Part shown: in pieces, positions 46,084 through 54,978 of the stretch
Layout: the number at the start of each line of letters is the position of its first letter
Numbering within the stretch: position 1 is the stretch's first letter
Assembly (NCBI RefSeq): GCF_900176005.1
Contig: NZ_LT838272.1
Span: forward strand, 3,249,501 to 3,313,500
Direction: 5' to 3'
From: Thermanaeromonas toyohensis ToBE
GTDB taxonomy: Bacteria; Bacillota; DSM-521; Neomoorellales; Neomoorellaceae
DNA length: 64,000 bases
The notes under the pieces: generated by a model
Told to the model about the DNA's origin: nothing
What the model saw: only the letters and a program-made list of their open reading frames with translations
The model's database searches: none
Program-made: the position numbers and the translations under genes

Positions 46084-47022
46084 CTATGTGGATCTTAAGG
46101 AGTTTATTCCCCTGGCCAGGCTTTCTACCCGGCGGGCCAGGAAACATCGGGGCCTTCCCCCGTAATCCTGTATTATCTCGCCCTCAGTAAAGGCTCCGGT
46201 AGCCCGGACCAATCCTTTAACCCTTTCCCCTTGATCCCAGCCTATCTCTAAAGCCAGCCACCCGCCCGGTTTAAGGAGAGCCGCTGCCTGGGGTAGAAGC
46301 CGGGCGATTACTTTAAGCCCATTTTTCCCACCATCAAGAGCCAGGCGCGGCTCATAACCCACTTCCCTGGGTAGTTGTTTCAATTCCTCCGTAGGTATGT
46401 AAGGAAGATTAGCCACCACCGCGTCCAGACGTTCCTTTCTGGCGTGCCGGCCGGCTAAAAGGGGTTCCAGGAGATCTCCCACAAGGAAAAAGATGCGGTC
46501 CGCCACCCCTGCCCGCTTAGCATTTTCCCGGGCTACTTCTAGAGCCTCGGGGCTTATGTCCAGGGCATAAAGAAAGGCCTGGGGTAAATAATAGGCCAGA
46601 CTTACCGCTATAGCACCACTCCCTGTACCTACATCGGCTGCTACCCAGGGTTTATCCCGCTCCACCCGGTCTAGCATAGTTTCTACCAAAACCTCAGTAT
46701 CCCTCCGGGGTATGAGCACCTGGGGGGTAACTTTAAAGGTGAGGCCCATGAACTCCTGCTGGCCAGTCAAATACTGCAGCGGATAACCTTTAGCCCGTTC
46801 CTCCACCATCTTCCAAAAAGTGTCTTCCGCTTCTCCCAGCAGGGGTTGCTCGGGCCGGGCGAGGACCTGAGCCCGCGTTAACCCGGTAGCGAAGGATAGC
46901 AATACTTCTGCCTCCAGGCGCGGCCGTTCGATCCCCGCCTTCTTAAAGATCTGCGTTGCCCGGGCCAGGGCCTGGGCAAAATTCCTACCCGCCCTGGCTG
47001 AGGCACCCAATATAACTTCCAC
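46084..47022 (-). CDS. prmC: Release factor glutamine methyltransferase PrmC
   Basis: N5-methylates the GGQ glutamine of release factors. 312 aa: N-terminal helical domain, QYLTGQQEFMGL, IPRRDTEVLVE, DVGTGSGAIAVSL (SAM) and the glutamine-binding loop, which reads NLPY where most family members have NPPY. It lies directly after prfA, the gene for its substrate. Start at GTG 47022 is only weakly supported. Confidence 0.93.
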   Translation of the reverse strand: MEVILGASARAGRNFAQALARATQIFKKAGIERPRLEAEVLLSFATGLTRAQVLARPEQPLLGEAEDTFWKMVEERAKGYPLQYLTGQQEFMGLTFKVTPQVLIPRRDTEVLVETMLDRVERDKPWVAADVGTGSGAIAVSLAYYLPQAFLYALDISPEALEVARENAKRAGVADRIFFLVGDLLEPLLAGRHARKERLDAVVANLPYIPTEELKQLPREVGYEPRLALDGGKNGLKVIARLLPQAAALLKPGGWLALEIGWDQGERVKGLVRATGAFTEGEIIQDYGGRPRCFLARRVESLARGINSLRST

Positions 47023-47115
47023 CCCACTTTTTGTTGGTATCCTAACTTGTATTGTTTTGGGGATGCTTTATTACTTTAACTTCTGCTTTTAACCCTATTT
47101 CTTTAATCTTTAACC

Positions 47116-48183
47116 TTACTCTAACTGTTTTAGCCTCTCAGCTTGATCCGAGGCTACCAAAGCATCTATGATTTCATCCAGGTCGCCATCTAAAACCGCA
47201 TCTAAACGGTGGAGGGTTAAGCCTATACGGTGGTCTGTAACTCGGTTCTGGGGGAAATTATAGGTGCGGATGCGCTCGCTACGATCACCTGTACCCACTT
47301 GCGAACGGCGAGCAGCTGCTAGCTCGTTATGCTGCTGTGCCCTAGCCATATCCAAGAGCCGGGCCCGCAGCACCTTTAAGGCCTTCTCCCTGTTCTTAAG
47401 CTGAGACCTCTCATCCTGGCAGGTCACCACCAAGCCCGTGGGCAGATGGGTGATGCGTACCGCGGAATAAGTAGTATTTACCGATTGCCCCCCATGACCG
47501 CTAGAGCAGAAAGTATCAATACGGAGATCTTCAGGCTTTATCTCCACCTCCACTTCTTCTGCTTCGGGTAACACAGCCACTGTAGCCGTGGAGGTGTGGA
47601 TGCGCCCGCCAGACTCTGTAACTGGTATCCGCTGCACCCGGTGCACACCGCTCTCGAACTTCAAACGGCTATAAGCTCCCCGCCCTTCTATAGAAAAGAC
47701 GATTTCTTTGAAGCCCCCCAGCTCTGTAGGATGGGCATCAACCACTTCTGTACGCCAGCCCTTATTTTCAGCATAACGCTGGTACATGCGGAAAAGATCC
47801 GCCGCGAAAAGGGCTGCTTCTTCCCCACCGGCTCCAGCCCGGATCTCCATGATAATGTTCTTTTCATCATTAGGATCCTTGGGGAGCAACAAAATCTTAA
47901 GCCTTTTTTCTAGTTTTTCCTTCTCTTCCTCTAACCTTTCCATCTCTTCTTTAAGGAGGGCGATGAATTCGCGATCTTGGCTTTCGCCTAGCATTTCGCG
48001 CGCTGTAGCTAACTCTTCTTCCACCTGGCGGTAGCGCCGGAAGGTAGTTACAATTTCTTCCAACTCAGTATAAGCTTTAGCCGTCTTCTGTAACTGCTGG
48101 GGATCCGCCAAAACGACCGGATCCGTCATAAGCCTTGCCAATTCTTCGTACTTCTCTTCCAGTTCCTTAAGTTTTTCTAGCAT
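47116..48183 (-). CDS. prfA: Peptide chain release factor 1
   Basis: Terminates translation at UAA and UAG. 355 aa with the GGQ loop [18 protein letters not shown] and [24 protein letters not shown] 48183 after GGGGAGGTGG; an earlier in-frame start at 48213 would overlap yqhQ. Confidence 0.97.
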   Translation of the reverse strand: MLEKLKELEEKYEELARLMTDPVVLADPQQLQKTAKAYTELEEIVTTFRRYRQVEEELATAREMLGESQDREFIALLKEEMERLEEEKEKLEKRLKILLLPKDPNDEKNIIMEIRAGAGGEEAALFAADLFRMYQRYAENKGWRTEVVDAHPTELGGFKEIVFSIEGRGAYSRLKFESGVHRVQRIPVTESGGRIHTSTATVAVLPEAEEVEVEIKPEDLRIDTFCSSGHGGQSVNTTYSAVRITHLPTGLVVTCQDERSQLKNREKALKVLRARLLDMARAQQHNELAAARRSQVGTGDRSERIRTYNFPQNRVTDHRIGLTLHRLDAVLDGDLDEIIDALVASDQAERLKQLE

Positions 48184-48184
48184 T

Positions 48185-49063
48185 TTATACCACCTCCCCT
48201 GCGCCAGCCTCATCCTTAGCGGCTATAAGGGCCCGCAGGGCCACCTCCAGCATTCCATCATCAGGCTCCCGGGTAGTAAGCCTCTGTAACCATAGCCCTG
48301 GGGCTATGACCAGCCGTACTATAGGGGATTTTAGATTCCGGCTGGCCAGTTTGATTACTTCATAAGCTGACCCGGCCACTAAAGGTAACAGTAAAATACG
48401 GGAAACAAGCCGCCACCAGAACCCGCCTTTACCTAAGAAAGAGAAGAAGAAAATGCTAAACACCAGTACCAGGAGAAGGAAGCTGGTACCGCAACGCGGA
48501 TGTAAAGTAGAATAAGGCCGTACCTTCTCCAGGGTAAGCTGTTCTCCTGCCTCTAAAGCATTTATGACTTTATGTTCTGCCCCATGATACTGGAAAACCC
48601 GCTGGATATCCCTGACCCGCGATATGGCTACTATATAAGCTAAAAATAAGCTTAAGCGCAAGGTCCCCTCTAGCAAATTTTGCCCATAAAGGGGCAGCCA
48701 GGGGTGGGCTAACATGGCCACTACAGCGGGCATGACTACAAAGAGGCCTATAGCCAGAGCTAAGGCTAAAACCACAGTCAAAACCAAATCCCGGGGTTTA
48801 AGCTCTTCCCCCTCCTCTTCCAGCGCAAGACCAGCCGAAAAGCTTAAATATTTTATACCCAGAACTAGGGATTCCACCAGGGCCACTACACCCCGGAAGA
48901 AGGGGAGCTTTAATAACCAATAACGCGAGGCCCAAGAGGCAAAGGGCTGGGTTTCTACCAGAATATCCCCTGCCGGCCGCCGTATAGCTACAGCCAGCCG
49001 ATGGGGCCCTCGCATCATAACCCCTTCAATAACCGCTTGGCCACCGTATTGTACTTCTGGCAT
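48185..49063 (-). CDS. YqhQ-family membrane protein (DUF1385)
   Basis: Conserved membrane protein of unknown function: [15 protein letters not shown] at the N-terminus, four to five membrane helices, and the central [18 protein letters not shown]...[12 protein letters not shown] with conserved His, Glu and Cys that may bind metal. GGAGG lies nine bases before ATG 49063. It almost abuts prfA. Confidence 0.9.
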   Translation of the reverse strand: MPEVQYGGQAVIEGVMMRGPHRLAVAIRRPAGDILVETQPFASWASRYWLLKLPFFRGVVALVESLVLGIKYLSFSAGLALEEEGEELKPRDLVLTVVLALALAIGLFVVMPAVVAMLAHPWLPLYGQNLLEGTLRLSLFLAYIVAISRVRDIQRVFQYHGAEHKVINALEAGEQLTLEKVRPYSTLHPRCGTSFLLLVLVFSIFFFSFLGKGGFWWRLVSRILLLPLVAGSAYEVIKLASRNLKSPIVRLVIAPGLWLQRLTTREPDDGMLEVALRALIAAKDEAGAGEVV

Positions 49064-49081
49064 AAACAAAAGCCTCCATAT

Positions 49082-49108
49082 AAGAAAAAGCAGAGCCCCG
49101 GGCTCCGC
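49082..49108 (-). terminator. Terminator of rpmE
   Basis: On the minus strand GCGGAGCC pairs with GGCTCTGC (one G-U) around three bases and is followed by TTTTTCTT. It begins eight bases after the rpmE stop. Confidence 0.8.
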
Positions 49109-49116
49109 TTCTCCCC

Positions 49117-49317
49117 TTACTTACCATATTTTTGTCTAAACTTTTCTATACGACCCCCACGTTCCACTACCACTTGCCGGGCGCCCGTATAAAAAGGGTG
49201 GCAGTTAGAACACACTTCCACCCGGATCTCCTTCTTAGTGGAGCGGGTTTCAATAACGTTTCCGCAAGCGCATATAATGCGCGCTTTATCGTAAGGGGGA
49301 TGAATACCGGGCTTCAT
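49117..49317 (-). CDS. rpmE: 50S ribosomal protein L31
   Basis: 66 aa from ATG 49317 (GGAGG eight bases upstream). It has the zinc-binding cysteines CACG and [10 protein letters not shown], so it is the zinc (C+) form, active when zinc is plentiful. It has its own promoter and terminator. Confidence 0.97.
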   Translation of the reverse strand: MKPGIHPPYDKARIICACGNVIETRSTKKEIRVEVCSNCHPFYTGARQVVVERGGRIEKFRQKYGK

Positions 49318-49351
49318 GAACATCACCTCCGGGCAATATAGGGCTCATTTA

Positions 49352-49380
49352 AGTATAGCATAGAAGACCGGGCCATGCAA
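49352..49380 (-). promoter_or_regulatory. Promoter of rpmE
   Basis: On the minus strand TTGCAT (49380-49375), 17 bases, TATACT (49357-49352), 35 bases before the ATG. Confidence 0.75.
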
Positions 49381-49401
49381 ATAGCCGCCAAGGCCGCGCA
49401 C

Positions 49402-49425
49402 AAAAAAACCGGCCTAAAGGCCGGC
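49402..49425 (-). terminator. Terminator of the M23 peptidase gene
   Basis: On the minus strand GCCGGCC-TTTA-GGCCGG followed by TTTTTTT, 16 bases after the stop codon. Confidence 0.92.
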
Positions 49426-49441
49426 GCTTTTTGGAATGGGG

Positions 49442-50338
49442 CTATTTTAGAAAACGTAACGGGTTTACAGGTCGACCTTTCTCCCACACCTCAAAATGCA
49501 AGTGGGGACCAGTAGCCCTGCCGCTACTTCCTACTTTAGCTATTATTTGACCCGCCTCTACATATTCACCCGGCGCCACCAAGTTAACCTCATTATGGGC
49601 ATAAAGGGTCTTTAAACCTTGCCCATGGTCCAAGATAACTGTCCGACCGTATATACCATTCCGCCATCCAGAAAACTCCACTGTCCCCGACCAGGCGGAA
49701 CGGATAAGGCTACCTGCTTCAGCAGCGATGTCTATCCCATGGTGGAATTCTTCGTCCCGCCACCCGAAGAAGGAAGTTATGGGGCCTATCACCGGCCAAA
49801 GGAAGGAAAACCTGCTCCGGGAAGCTAGATGGGCCAAATTTCCCCGCGCAGGCTTACGGCCTTCAGGCAAGGTAAGTAAAGTACCTATCTGGAGGGTACG
49901 GGGATTGGTTATGCCATTAGCTTCCATGATCTCTTCCACGGTCAAGCCGAAGGCCTGGGCGATTCCCCATATTGTATCTCCCTTTTCTACTTCGTAGGTC
50001 CGTCCCCGCTCGTAGGGTAACACCAGAAATTGACCAGTAGTGAGGGTAGCTGCCGGATCCAAGTCATTCATAGCCGCCAGGAGTTCAGCATCCAGATGGT
50101 ACCGCCGGGCTATATTTTGTATAGTATCCCCCTTCTCTACCTGGTACAGGCGCGTCAACACGTTAACCCGGGAGGCCAGTTCCTCGTACTGGGCAGGCGC
50201 CAGGACAGCCGCCACCTGCTGCAAGTCCTCCACGACGGCCGCCTCGGCCTGGTAACCCTCCCTGCTGGTTCCGGGCAGAAAACCTGCTAAAGCCAAAAAG
50301 CCAGCCAGGGCCAGGCCTGCTGCCCTGCGTATTAACAT
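49442..50338 (-). CDS. Secreted M23 endopeptidase with two LysM domains
   Basis: Signal peptide (residues ~5-25), two LysM peptidoglycan-binding modules (YQVEKGDTIQNIARRY ~65-108 and YEVEKGDTIWGIAQAF ~114-158) and a C-terminal LytM/M23 zinc domain with HHGIDIAA and GPHLHFEVW, which carry the ligands. It probably cleaves cross-bridges in the wall or spore cortex. ATG 50338 follows AAGGGGTGATGG. The 122-base leader has a TATAAT at 50427-50422 without a clear -35. Confidence 0.93.
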   Translation of the reverse strand: MLIRRAAGLALAGFLALAGFLPGTSREGYQAEAAVVEDLQQVAAVLAPAQYEELASRVNVLTRLYQVEKGDTIQNIARRYHLDAELLAAMNDLDPAATLTTGQFLVLPYERGRTYEVEKGDTIWGIAQAFGLTVEEIMEANGITNPRTLQIGTLLTLPEGRKPARGNLAHLASRSRFSFLWPVIGPITSFFGWRDEEFHHGIDIAAEAGSLIRSAWSGTVEFSGWRNGIYGRTVILDHGQGLKTLYAHNEVNLVAPGEYVEAGQIIAKVGSSGRATGPHLHFEVWEKGRPVNPLRFLK

Positions 50339-50460
50339 AACGTTACCATCACCCCTTAACGGAGGAGTTGCTGGTATGTGTTTCCACCAGCTTGCTAATA
50401 GTCTAACCTGTACCAGGCAGGATTATACTAGGAGCTGGACATATCTTATTATGATTGATT

Positions 50461-51963
50461 TTACACCTTGCTTTCCCGGGGAAATAAGGCAGGTAGGGCG
50501 CGCAAGAGATCGCGATTGCTTTTAGTTTTTCGCATGGCGTCGATAAGCATTTCGGCCACTTCCACAGTACCCAGGTGGGCTGTGGCCCGCCGGAAATGCC
50601 AGACCAGTTCCAGTTCTTCGGGTGAGAGGAGGAGCTCTTCGCGCCGGGTACCAGAGCGCTTAACATCGATGGCCGGAAAGATCCTTCTTTCCGCCAACTT
50701 GCGATCCAGGATGAGCTCCATGTTACCCGTACCCTTAAATTCTTCAAAGATCACTTCATCCATACGGCTACCGGTATCGATAAGGGCCGTAGCTACAATG
50801 GTAAGGCTTCCCCCCTCCTCCACTTTACGGGCCGCACCGAAAAACCTCTTAGGTTTGTAGAGGGCCGCCGGATCCACACCCCCTGATAGGGTACGGCCGC
50901 TGGGAGGAACGACCAGGTTGTTAGCCCGGGCTAAGCGGGTGATGCTGTCCAGCAGCACCACTACATCCTTCTTATGCTCCACCAGCCGCTTGGCCCTCTC
51001 CAGTACCATATCCGCTACCTTGACGTGGTTTTCCGGGAGCTCGTCAAAGGTAGAGCTCACTACCTCTCCCTTAACCGAGCGCTCGATATCAGTAACTTCT
51101 TCCGGGCGTTCATCGATGAGCAATATGATTAATACAATATCTGGGTAATTGGTGGTAATACTATTGGCGATTTTTTTTAACAACACGGTCTTACCAGCCT
51201 TAGGGGGAGAAACGATAAGAGCCCGTTGCCCCTTACCTAAAGGAGCGATAAGATCGATTATCCGTGTGGAGGGATCGTTATCCGGGGTTTCCAAGGTAAG
51301 TCGCTCATAAGGAAATACGGGTGTGAGGGCATCAAAGTGCAGCCTCTGCAGGGCAGTTTCTGGATTTTCGCCGTTAACTTCTTCCACCCTAAGAAGAGCG
51401 TAATATCGTTCATTATCTTTAGGCGGGCGTATCAAACCCTTCACCTTATCCCCCGTCCGCAAGTCAAAGCGGCGGATCTGGGAAGGGGAAACATAAATAT
51501 CATCTTCACTGGGAAGATAAGCGAAGGGGCGCAAAAACCCGTAACCGTCAGGAAGGATTTCCAAGATGCCCTGGGCCTGTAAAGGCTCGCCCGGTTGTTC
51601 CTCTGCCCGCTCAAGTACTTCGCTACGCTCCGGTTGCTCAGCCGCCTGTTCTGGTGGTCCTATCTTTAAGGGCTCCCCCTCCCGCTCCCGGATCGCAGCC
51701 CGTCCCTCGGGCTGGGCCACCCTTTCGGGTTTCTCTAAAGGTTCCTGTCGGGGACCTGGCCTCTCCAAAGGGACCTCCCGCTTAACTTCTTCTTCAGATT
51801 CGCGTTCCAAAGTTCCCTTAGACGGCTGCTTTTCTGCTAAGAGTTTGGCCAGCTCAGCCACCAGTTCTTTTTTGCGTAACCTATAGTACCCCTTAACCCC
51901 CATCTCCCGGGCCAGACGCCTAAGCTCGATTATATTTTTAGTTTCCAATTCCCTTAAATGCAA
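50461..51963 (-). CDS. rho: Transcription termination factor Rho
   Basis: Hexameric RNA-dependent ATPase ending transcription. N-terminal Rho_N helices (to ~45), then about 85 residues very rich in Glu, Pro, Arg and Gln that are absent from E. coli Rho, the cold-shock RNA-binding domain ([14 protein letters not shown]), and the ATPase core with [21 protein letters not shown] and [11 protein letters not shown] place the start at TTG 51963 ([17 protein letters not shown] follows) because GGAGG lies upstream; ATG 51981 lacks a site of its own. Confidence 0.96.
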   Translation of the reverse strand: MHLRELETKNIIELRRLAREMGVKGYYRLRKKELVAELAKLLAEKQPSKGTLERESEEEVKREVPLERPGPRQEPLEKPERVAQPEGRAAIREREGEPLKIGPPEQAAEQPERSEVLERAEEQPGEPLQAQGILEILPDGYGFLRPFAYLPSEDDIYVSPSQIRRFDLRTGDKVKGLIRPPKDNERYYALLRVEEVNGENPETALQRLHFDALTPVFPYERLTLETPDNDPSTRIIDLIAPLGKGQRALIVSPPKAGKTVLLKKIANSITTNYPDIVLIILLIDERPEEVTDIERSVKGEVVSSTFDELPENHVKVADMVLERAKRLVEHKKDVVVLLDSITRLARANNLVVPPSGRTLSGGVDPAALYKPKRFFGAARKVEEGGSLTIVATALIDTGSRMDEVIFEEFKGTGNMELILDRKLAERRIFPAIDVKRSGTRREELLLSPEELELVWHFRRATAHLGTVEVAEMLIDAMRKTKSNRDLLRALPALFPRESKV

Positions 51964-51982
51964 GGAAGAAACAACCTCCATT

Positions 51983-52630
51983 TTATTTTACTTTAAGCTT
52001 TTCCCAGTCAGCTAAAAATCTAGCCAAGCCGACATCAGTCAAGGGATGTTTGATCATTTGAAGAAGGACTGAATAAGGAACAGTGGCGATGTCAGCACCT
52101 AAACGAGCGGCTTCAAGTACATGTAACGGATGGCGGATACTGGCGGCAATAATCTCTGTGCTTAATCCATACTGAGCGAAGATGGAAACCACATCGTGTA
52201 AAACTTCCATTCCTTCCTGGCCTACATCATCCAGGCGGCCAATAAAAGGGCTGACGAAGGTAGCTCCAGCTAAGGCTGCCAGTAAAGCTTGGTTAGCAGA
52301 GAAAACTAAGGTAACGTTAGTTTTAATACCCTCCTGGGAGAGGATCTTGACTGCCTTCAATCCCTCAGTTGTTATAGGTATTTTAATAACCACATTAGGG
52401 TGTATCGAGGCTAGCTCCCTGGCCTCCTTAAGCATACCCGGGGTTTCCTGGCTTATAACCTCTGCGCTTATGGGCCCATCCACCAGCTGGCAAATTTCTT
52501 CTATTACCTGGCGTAAGGGGCGGCCTTCCCGAGCTACCAGCGATGGGTTAGTAGTTACACCAGAAATTATACCCAGTTCAGCGGCTGCTTTAATCTCTTC
52601 TATATTGGCTGTATCGAGAAAAATGCGCAA
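51983..52630 (-). CDS. fsa: Transaldolase-like fructose-6-phosphate aldolase (Fsa/TalC type)
   Basis: Small transaldolase subfamily, 215 aa. [20 protein letters not shown], the Schiff-base lysine in [28 protein letters not shown] and AASIRHP. May act as a true transaldolase in the pentose phosphate cycle. TTG start 52630 with GGGGG eight bases upstream. It precedes rho by 19 bases. Confidence 0.93.
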   Translation of the reverse strand: MRIFLDTANIEEIKAAAELGIISGVTTNPSLVAREGRPLRQVIEEICQLVDGPISAEVISQETPGMLKEARELASIHPNVVIKIPITTEGLKAVKILSQEGIKTNVTLVFSANQALLAALAGATFVSPFIGRLDDVGQEGMEVLHDVVSIFAQYGLSTEIIAASIRHPLHVLEAARLGADIATVPYSVLLQMIKHPLTDVGLARFLADWEKLKVK

Positions 52631-52716
52631 AAATAGCACCCCCTTTAGGTTTATTTTTTATTTTCACCACGGCGAGGGAAAATCCTGCTAAAGCCAGCAC
52701 TTGTCCTGGGCTAAAG

Positions 52717-52742
52717 TAAAACCCGACGGCTTGGACGTCGGG
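52717..52742 (-). terminator. Terminator after the DUF1540 gene
   Basis: On the minus strand CCCGACG and CGTCGGG pair around seven bases and are followed by TTTTA. Confidence 0.8.
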
Positions 52743-52786
52743 CTTAAAAGGAGATTTCCATAAGTGTAAGGAGCTTTATTTTAGAA

Positions 52787-52939
52787 TTAGCTTTTCCGAG
52801 GCTTAAAAGAGTGGCAAGCCGTATCATCTGAAGTCCGTACCCGGCGATCACCGCTTGAGCGTACTTCGATGCTGTCTGCTGTACAGGCCATGTTATTCCA
52901 GTATTGACATTCCTCCACCCCACATTTAATGTTCGGCAT
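52787..52939 (-). CDS. Small cysteine-rich DUF1540 protein
   Basis: 50 residues from ATG 52939 with a perfect AAAGGAGG eight bases upstream. The cysteine pattern CGVEECQYWNNMACTADSI followed by a final TACHSF is that of DUF1540, small metal-binding-like proteins common in spore-forming Firmicutes. It lies alone between fba and fsa with its own terminator. A longer frame covering the same bases in another phase is a shadow. Confidence 0.88.
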   Translation of the reverse strand: MPNIKCGVEECQYWNNMACTADSIEVRSSGDRRVRTSDDTACHSFKPRKS

Positions 52940-53021
52940 GGATACCGCCTCCTTTTAGGGATTGCTCTTAGACCTTTATGGTTAGCGTCCCCCAGGAGGC
53001 AGATTTTATGTAAAACCAATT

Positions 53022-53876
53022 TTAAGCTTTACCTGCGCAGCCGAAAACCCTCATTTTATGCCGGATTACCTCCCGTGCTGCTTCCCGCGCCGGCCCTAAG
53101 ATCTTGCGAGGATCGATCTCTTCTGGTCGAGAGCTTAACTCCTCGCGCACCTTCTTCAAGAAAGCTATCCGGATATCAGTATCTATGTTAACTTTCCGCA
53201 CCCCCAGGCTAATGGCTTGCCGCAGGGCCTCATCAGGTACCCCCGAAGAACCATGTAAAACTAAGGGGATCTGGGTACGTTCACGGATTTTTTTAAGGCG
53301 TTCAAAGTCTAGGCGCGGCTCCCCTTTATATACTCCATGGGCAGTCCCTACAGCTACCGCCAGGGCGTCCACCCCTGTCTCCCGTACAAAGCGCTGGGCC
53401 TCTTCTGGATCTGTAAAGGTGGCCTCATAGCTAGAAACCTGTATATGATCCTCTGTACCCATAATACGGCCCAATTCCCCTTCCACCGATACTCCCATAG
53501 GTCGCGCAATCTCTACCACCTGCCGGGTTATAGCTATATTCTCCTCCAAAGGGAATTTGGAACCGTCTAACATTACAGAAGTGAAGCCTGCCCGTAAAGC
53601 TTTAAGCACTTGCTCCCGGTCGGTCCCATGGTCCAAGTGAAGGACCACCGGAACCCGAGTGCTCTCCGCCGCGGCCCGGACGAGGGAAACTATATAATTT
53701 AGCCCGGCATATTTCAGGGCTCCCTGGCTGGCCTGGATGATCACCGGGGCTTTCTCTGCTTCGGCAGCTTCCACAATGGCCTGAACTATTTCCATGTTAT
53801 TACAATTAAAAGCTCCTACCGCATAGGAGCCCTCTTCGGCCTTTTTTAATACCTCCCTTAAACTCACCAAAGGCAT
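53022..53876 (-). CDS. fba: Class II fructose-bisphosphate aldolase
   Basis: Zinc aldolase of glycolysis and gluconeogenesis, 284 aa. NCNNMEIVQAIVEAA, the zinc ligands in LHLDHG, DGSKFPLEENI, GELGRIMGTED, GTAHGVYKG, LHGSSGVPDE and KVNIDTDIR are present. Alternative tagatose-type specificity cannot be fully excluded. ATG 53876 has AGGGG eight bases upstream. Gene order spo0F-fba-fsa-rho follows B. subtilis. Confidence 0.95.
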   Translation of the reverse strand: MPLVSLREVLKKAEEGSYAVGAFNCNNMEIVQAIVEAAEAEKAPVIIQASQGALKYAGLNYIVSLVRAAAESTRVPVVLHLDHGTDREQVLKALRAGFTSVMLDGSKFPLEENIAITRQVVEIARPMGVSVEGELGRIMGTEDHIQVSSYEATFTDPEEAQRFVRETGVDALAVAVGTAHGVYKGEPRLDFERLKKIRERTQIPLVLHGSSGVPDEALRQAISLGVRKVNIDTDIRIAFLKKVREELSSRPEEIDPRKILGPAREAAREVIRHKMRVFGCAGKA

Positions 53877-53909
53877 CCTTCTATCCCCTCGCTTAAAGTC
53901 CATTTTAAA

Positions 53910-54299
53910 TTATATCCAACGGCCATCTAGGATACCCAGATCGGCTGCTAGCTCGGCTAAGGTGTGGTCCAACTGCTTCGTTGCCTGCTGGACCAAGGAT
54001 GGAGGACCTAAGAAGCCCGCTTCAAGCCCTGTATCCTCACAAAAAAAGGTAAAAAGTTCCTGGCCCAAGACCTCCCACCGGGGAAAATGCCAAAAATGTA
54101 AGCCCCCGCAGATTACGCAGTTTAGCTGTATCCACAGCCCCTTGCCCTTCTGCCTACCTATATCTAAAAGAGGAGTTCCACAAGGACATTTAATGGGGAA
54201 GCTACTCCGTCCCAAAGAGAAAAGGGAAAAATTATAAACCTCTAAACTCCCACAACCTGGGCAGTAGAGGGCGCAAGCCACTTCCGTACAGATTACCAT
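53910..54299 (-). CDS. Zinc-ribbon protein of unknown function
   Basis: 129 aa with three cysteine pairs: CPGCG near the N-terminus, CPCG, and CVICGG, suggesting one or two zinc ribbons. The C-terminal half is helical. It lies between spo0F and fba and overlaps neither. I do not recognise a named family; similar genes next to fba occur, I believe, in other clostridia. Confidence 0.72.
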   Translation of the reverse strand: MVICTEVACALYCPGCGSLEVYNFSLFSLGRSSFPIKCPCGTPLLDIGRQKGKGLWIQLNCVICGGLHFWHFPRWEVLGQELFTFFCEDTGLEAGFLGPPSLVQQATKQLDHTLAELAADLGILDGRWI

Positions 54300-54398
54300 A
54301 GGTACTTTTCCTTCCTAGTTTCCACGAGTTTATAATTCGCTATCCCTCTGTAAAATCCTCCAAAGTTACCTTTAAAAACACAATCAAGTAATTTAAGG

Positions 54399-54420
54399 GC
54401 CCGGCCCCTAGGGACCGGGC
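54399..54420 (-). terminator. Hairpin after spo0F
   Basis: On the minus strand GCCCGGTCCC pairs imperfectly with GGGGCCGGGC around a very short loop, followed by a poor T-tract (CCTTAAATTACTT). A likely but weak terminator, nine bases after the stop. Confidence 0.45.
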
Positions 54421-54428
54421 TCATCTAT

Positions 54429-54827
54429 TTAGCCAGTTAAAACTTCTAGATCTGGGTAGCATTGCTGGGCTAAAGCTATATCTACTAGATGGTAAAGGTG
54501 GGAAAGATCAAAAGGCTTATGGAGAAAATACTGCACACCCAGCTTTCGCGCTTGCTCCGCTAAGTCCTTATCTTCATAGGCCGTCACCACAATTATTGGT
54601 AACGACCAGGCTCTCCTATGTAGTTCTCGTAGAAACTCCACTCCGCTCATACCCGGCATTTTCATATCCAATATAGCTAGGCTAGGCTTCTCGGATATTA
54701 TCTTTTGTAGCCCTTCTTCCCCGCTTGCCGCCTGGAAGACTCTAAAACCTGCCTGGCGCAGGGCTTCCAATAGCAGACGGCGTACACCTGGCTGGTCATC
54801 TACAATTAATATAGAATCTTTTTTCAG
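54429..54827 (-). CDS. spo0F: Sporulation response regulator Spo0F with CTG start
   Basis: Single-domain phosphorelay receiver that passes phosphate from sporulation kinases to Spo0B or its equivalent and Spo0A. Translating from CTG 54827 gives 132 aa with Asp10, Asp11 (ILIVDDQPG), phospho-acceptor Asp54 (LAILDMKMPG), Thr82 (VVTAYED) and Lys104 (FLHKPFD), exactly the B. subtilis Spo0F positions. GGGAGGTGA lies seven bases before the CTG, and an in-frame TGA sits just before that. The first ordinary start is a TTG at 54770, which would cut off strand 1 and both acidic residues, so the CTG start is favoured. Confidence 0.9.
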   Translation of the reverse strand: MKKDSILIVDDQPGVRRLLLEALRQAGFRVFQAASGEEGLQKIISEKPSLAILDMKMPGMSGVEFLRELHRRAWSLPIIVVTAYEDKDLAEQARKLGVQYFLHKPFDLSHLYHLVDIALAQQCYPDLEVLTG

Positions 54828-54978
54828 ACCAGCTCACCTCCCATCCCCTGCGGGAGTACTTAGTCAGGCTCCGCTAAATCATCCGCTAAAATTAAAGGGA
54901 AGGGGATCCGCTCCTCTAAATCTACAATATATTCGCTTAAAAGCCCAAGAATTCCTCCTCCCCTAAGTTTCCGGTAGC

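Noticed and set aside
50339-50460. c-di-AMP (ydaO) riboswitch before the M23 endopeptidase
   Set aside because: Such genes often have one, but the leader is too short and the conserved core is missing.
52744-53019. Leftward 91-codon open frame
   Set aside because: The same bases encode the well-supported DUF1540 protein in another phase.
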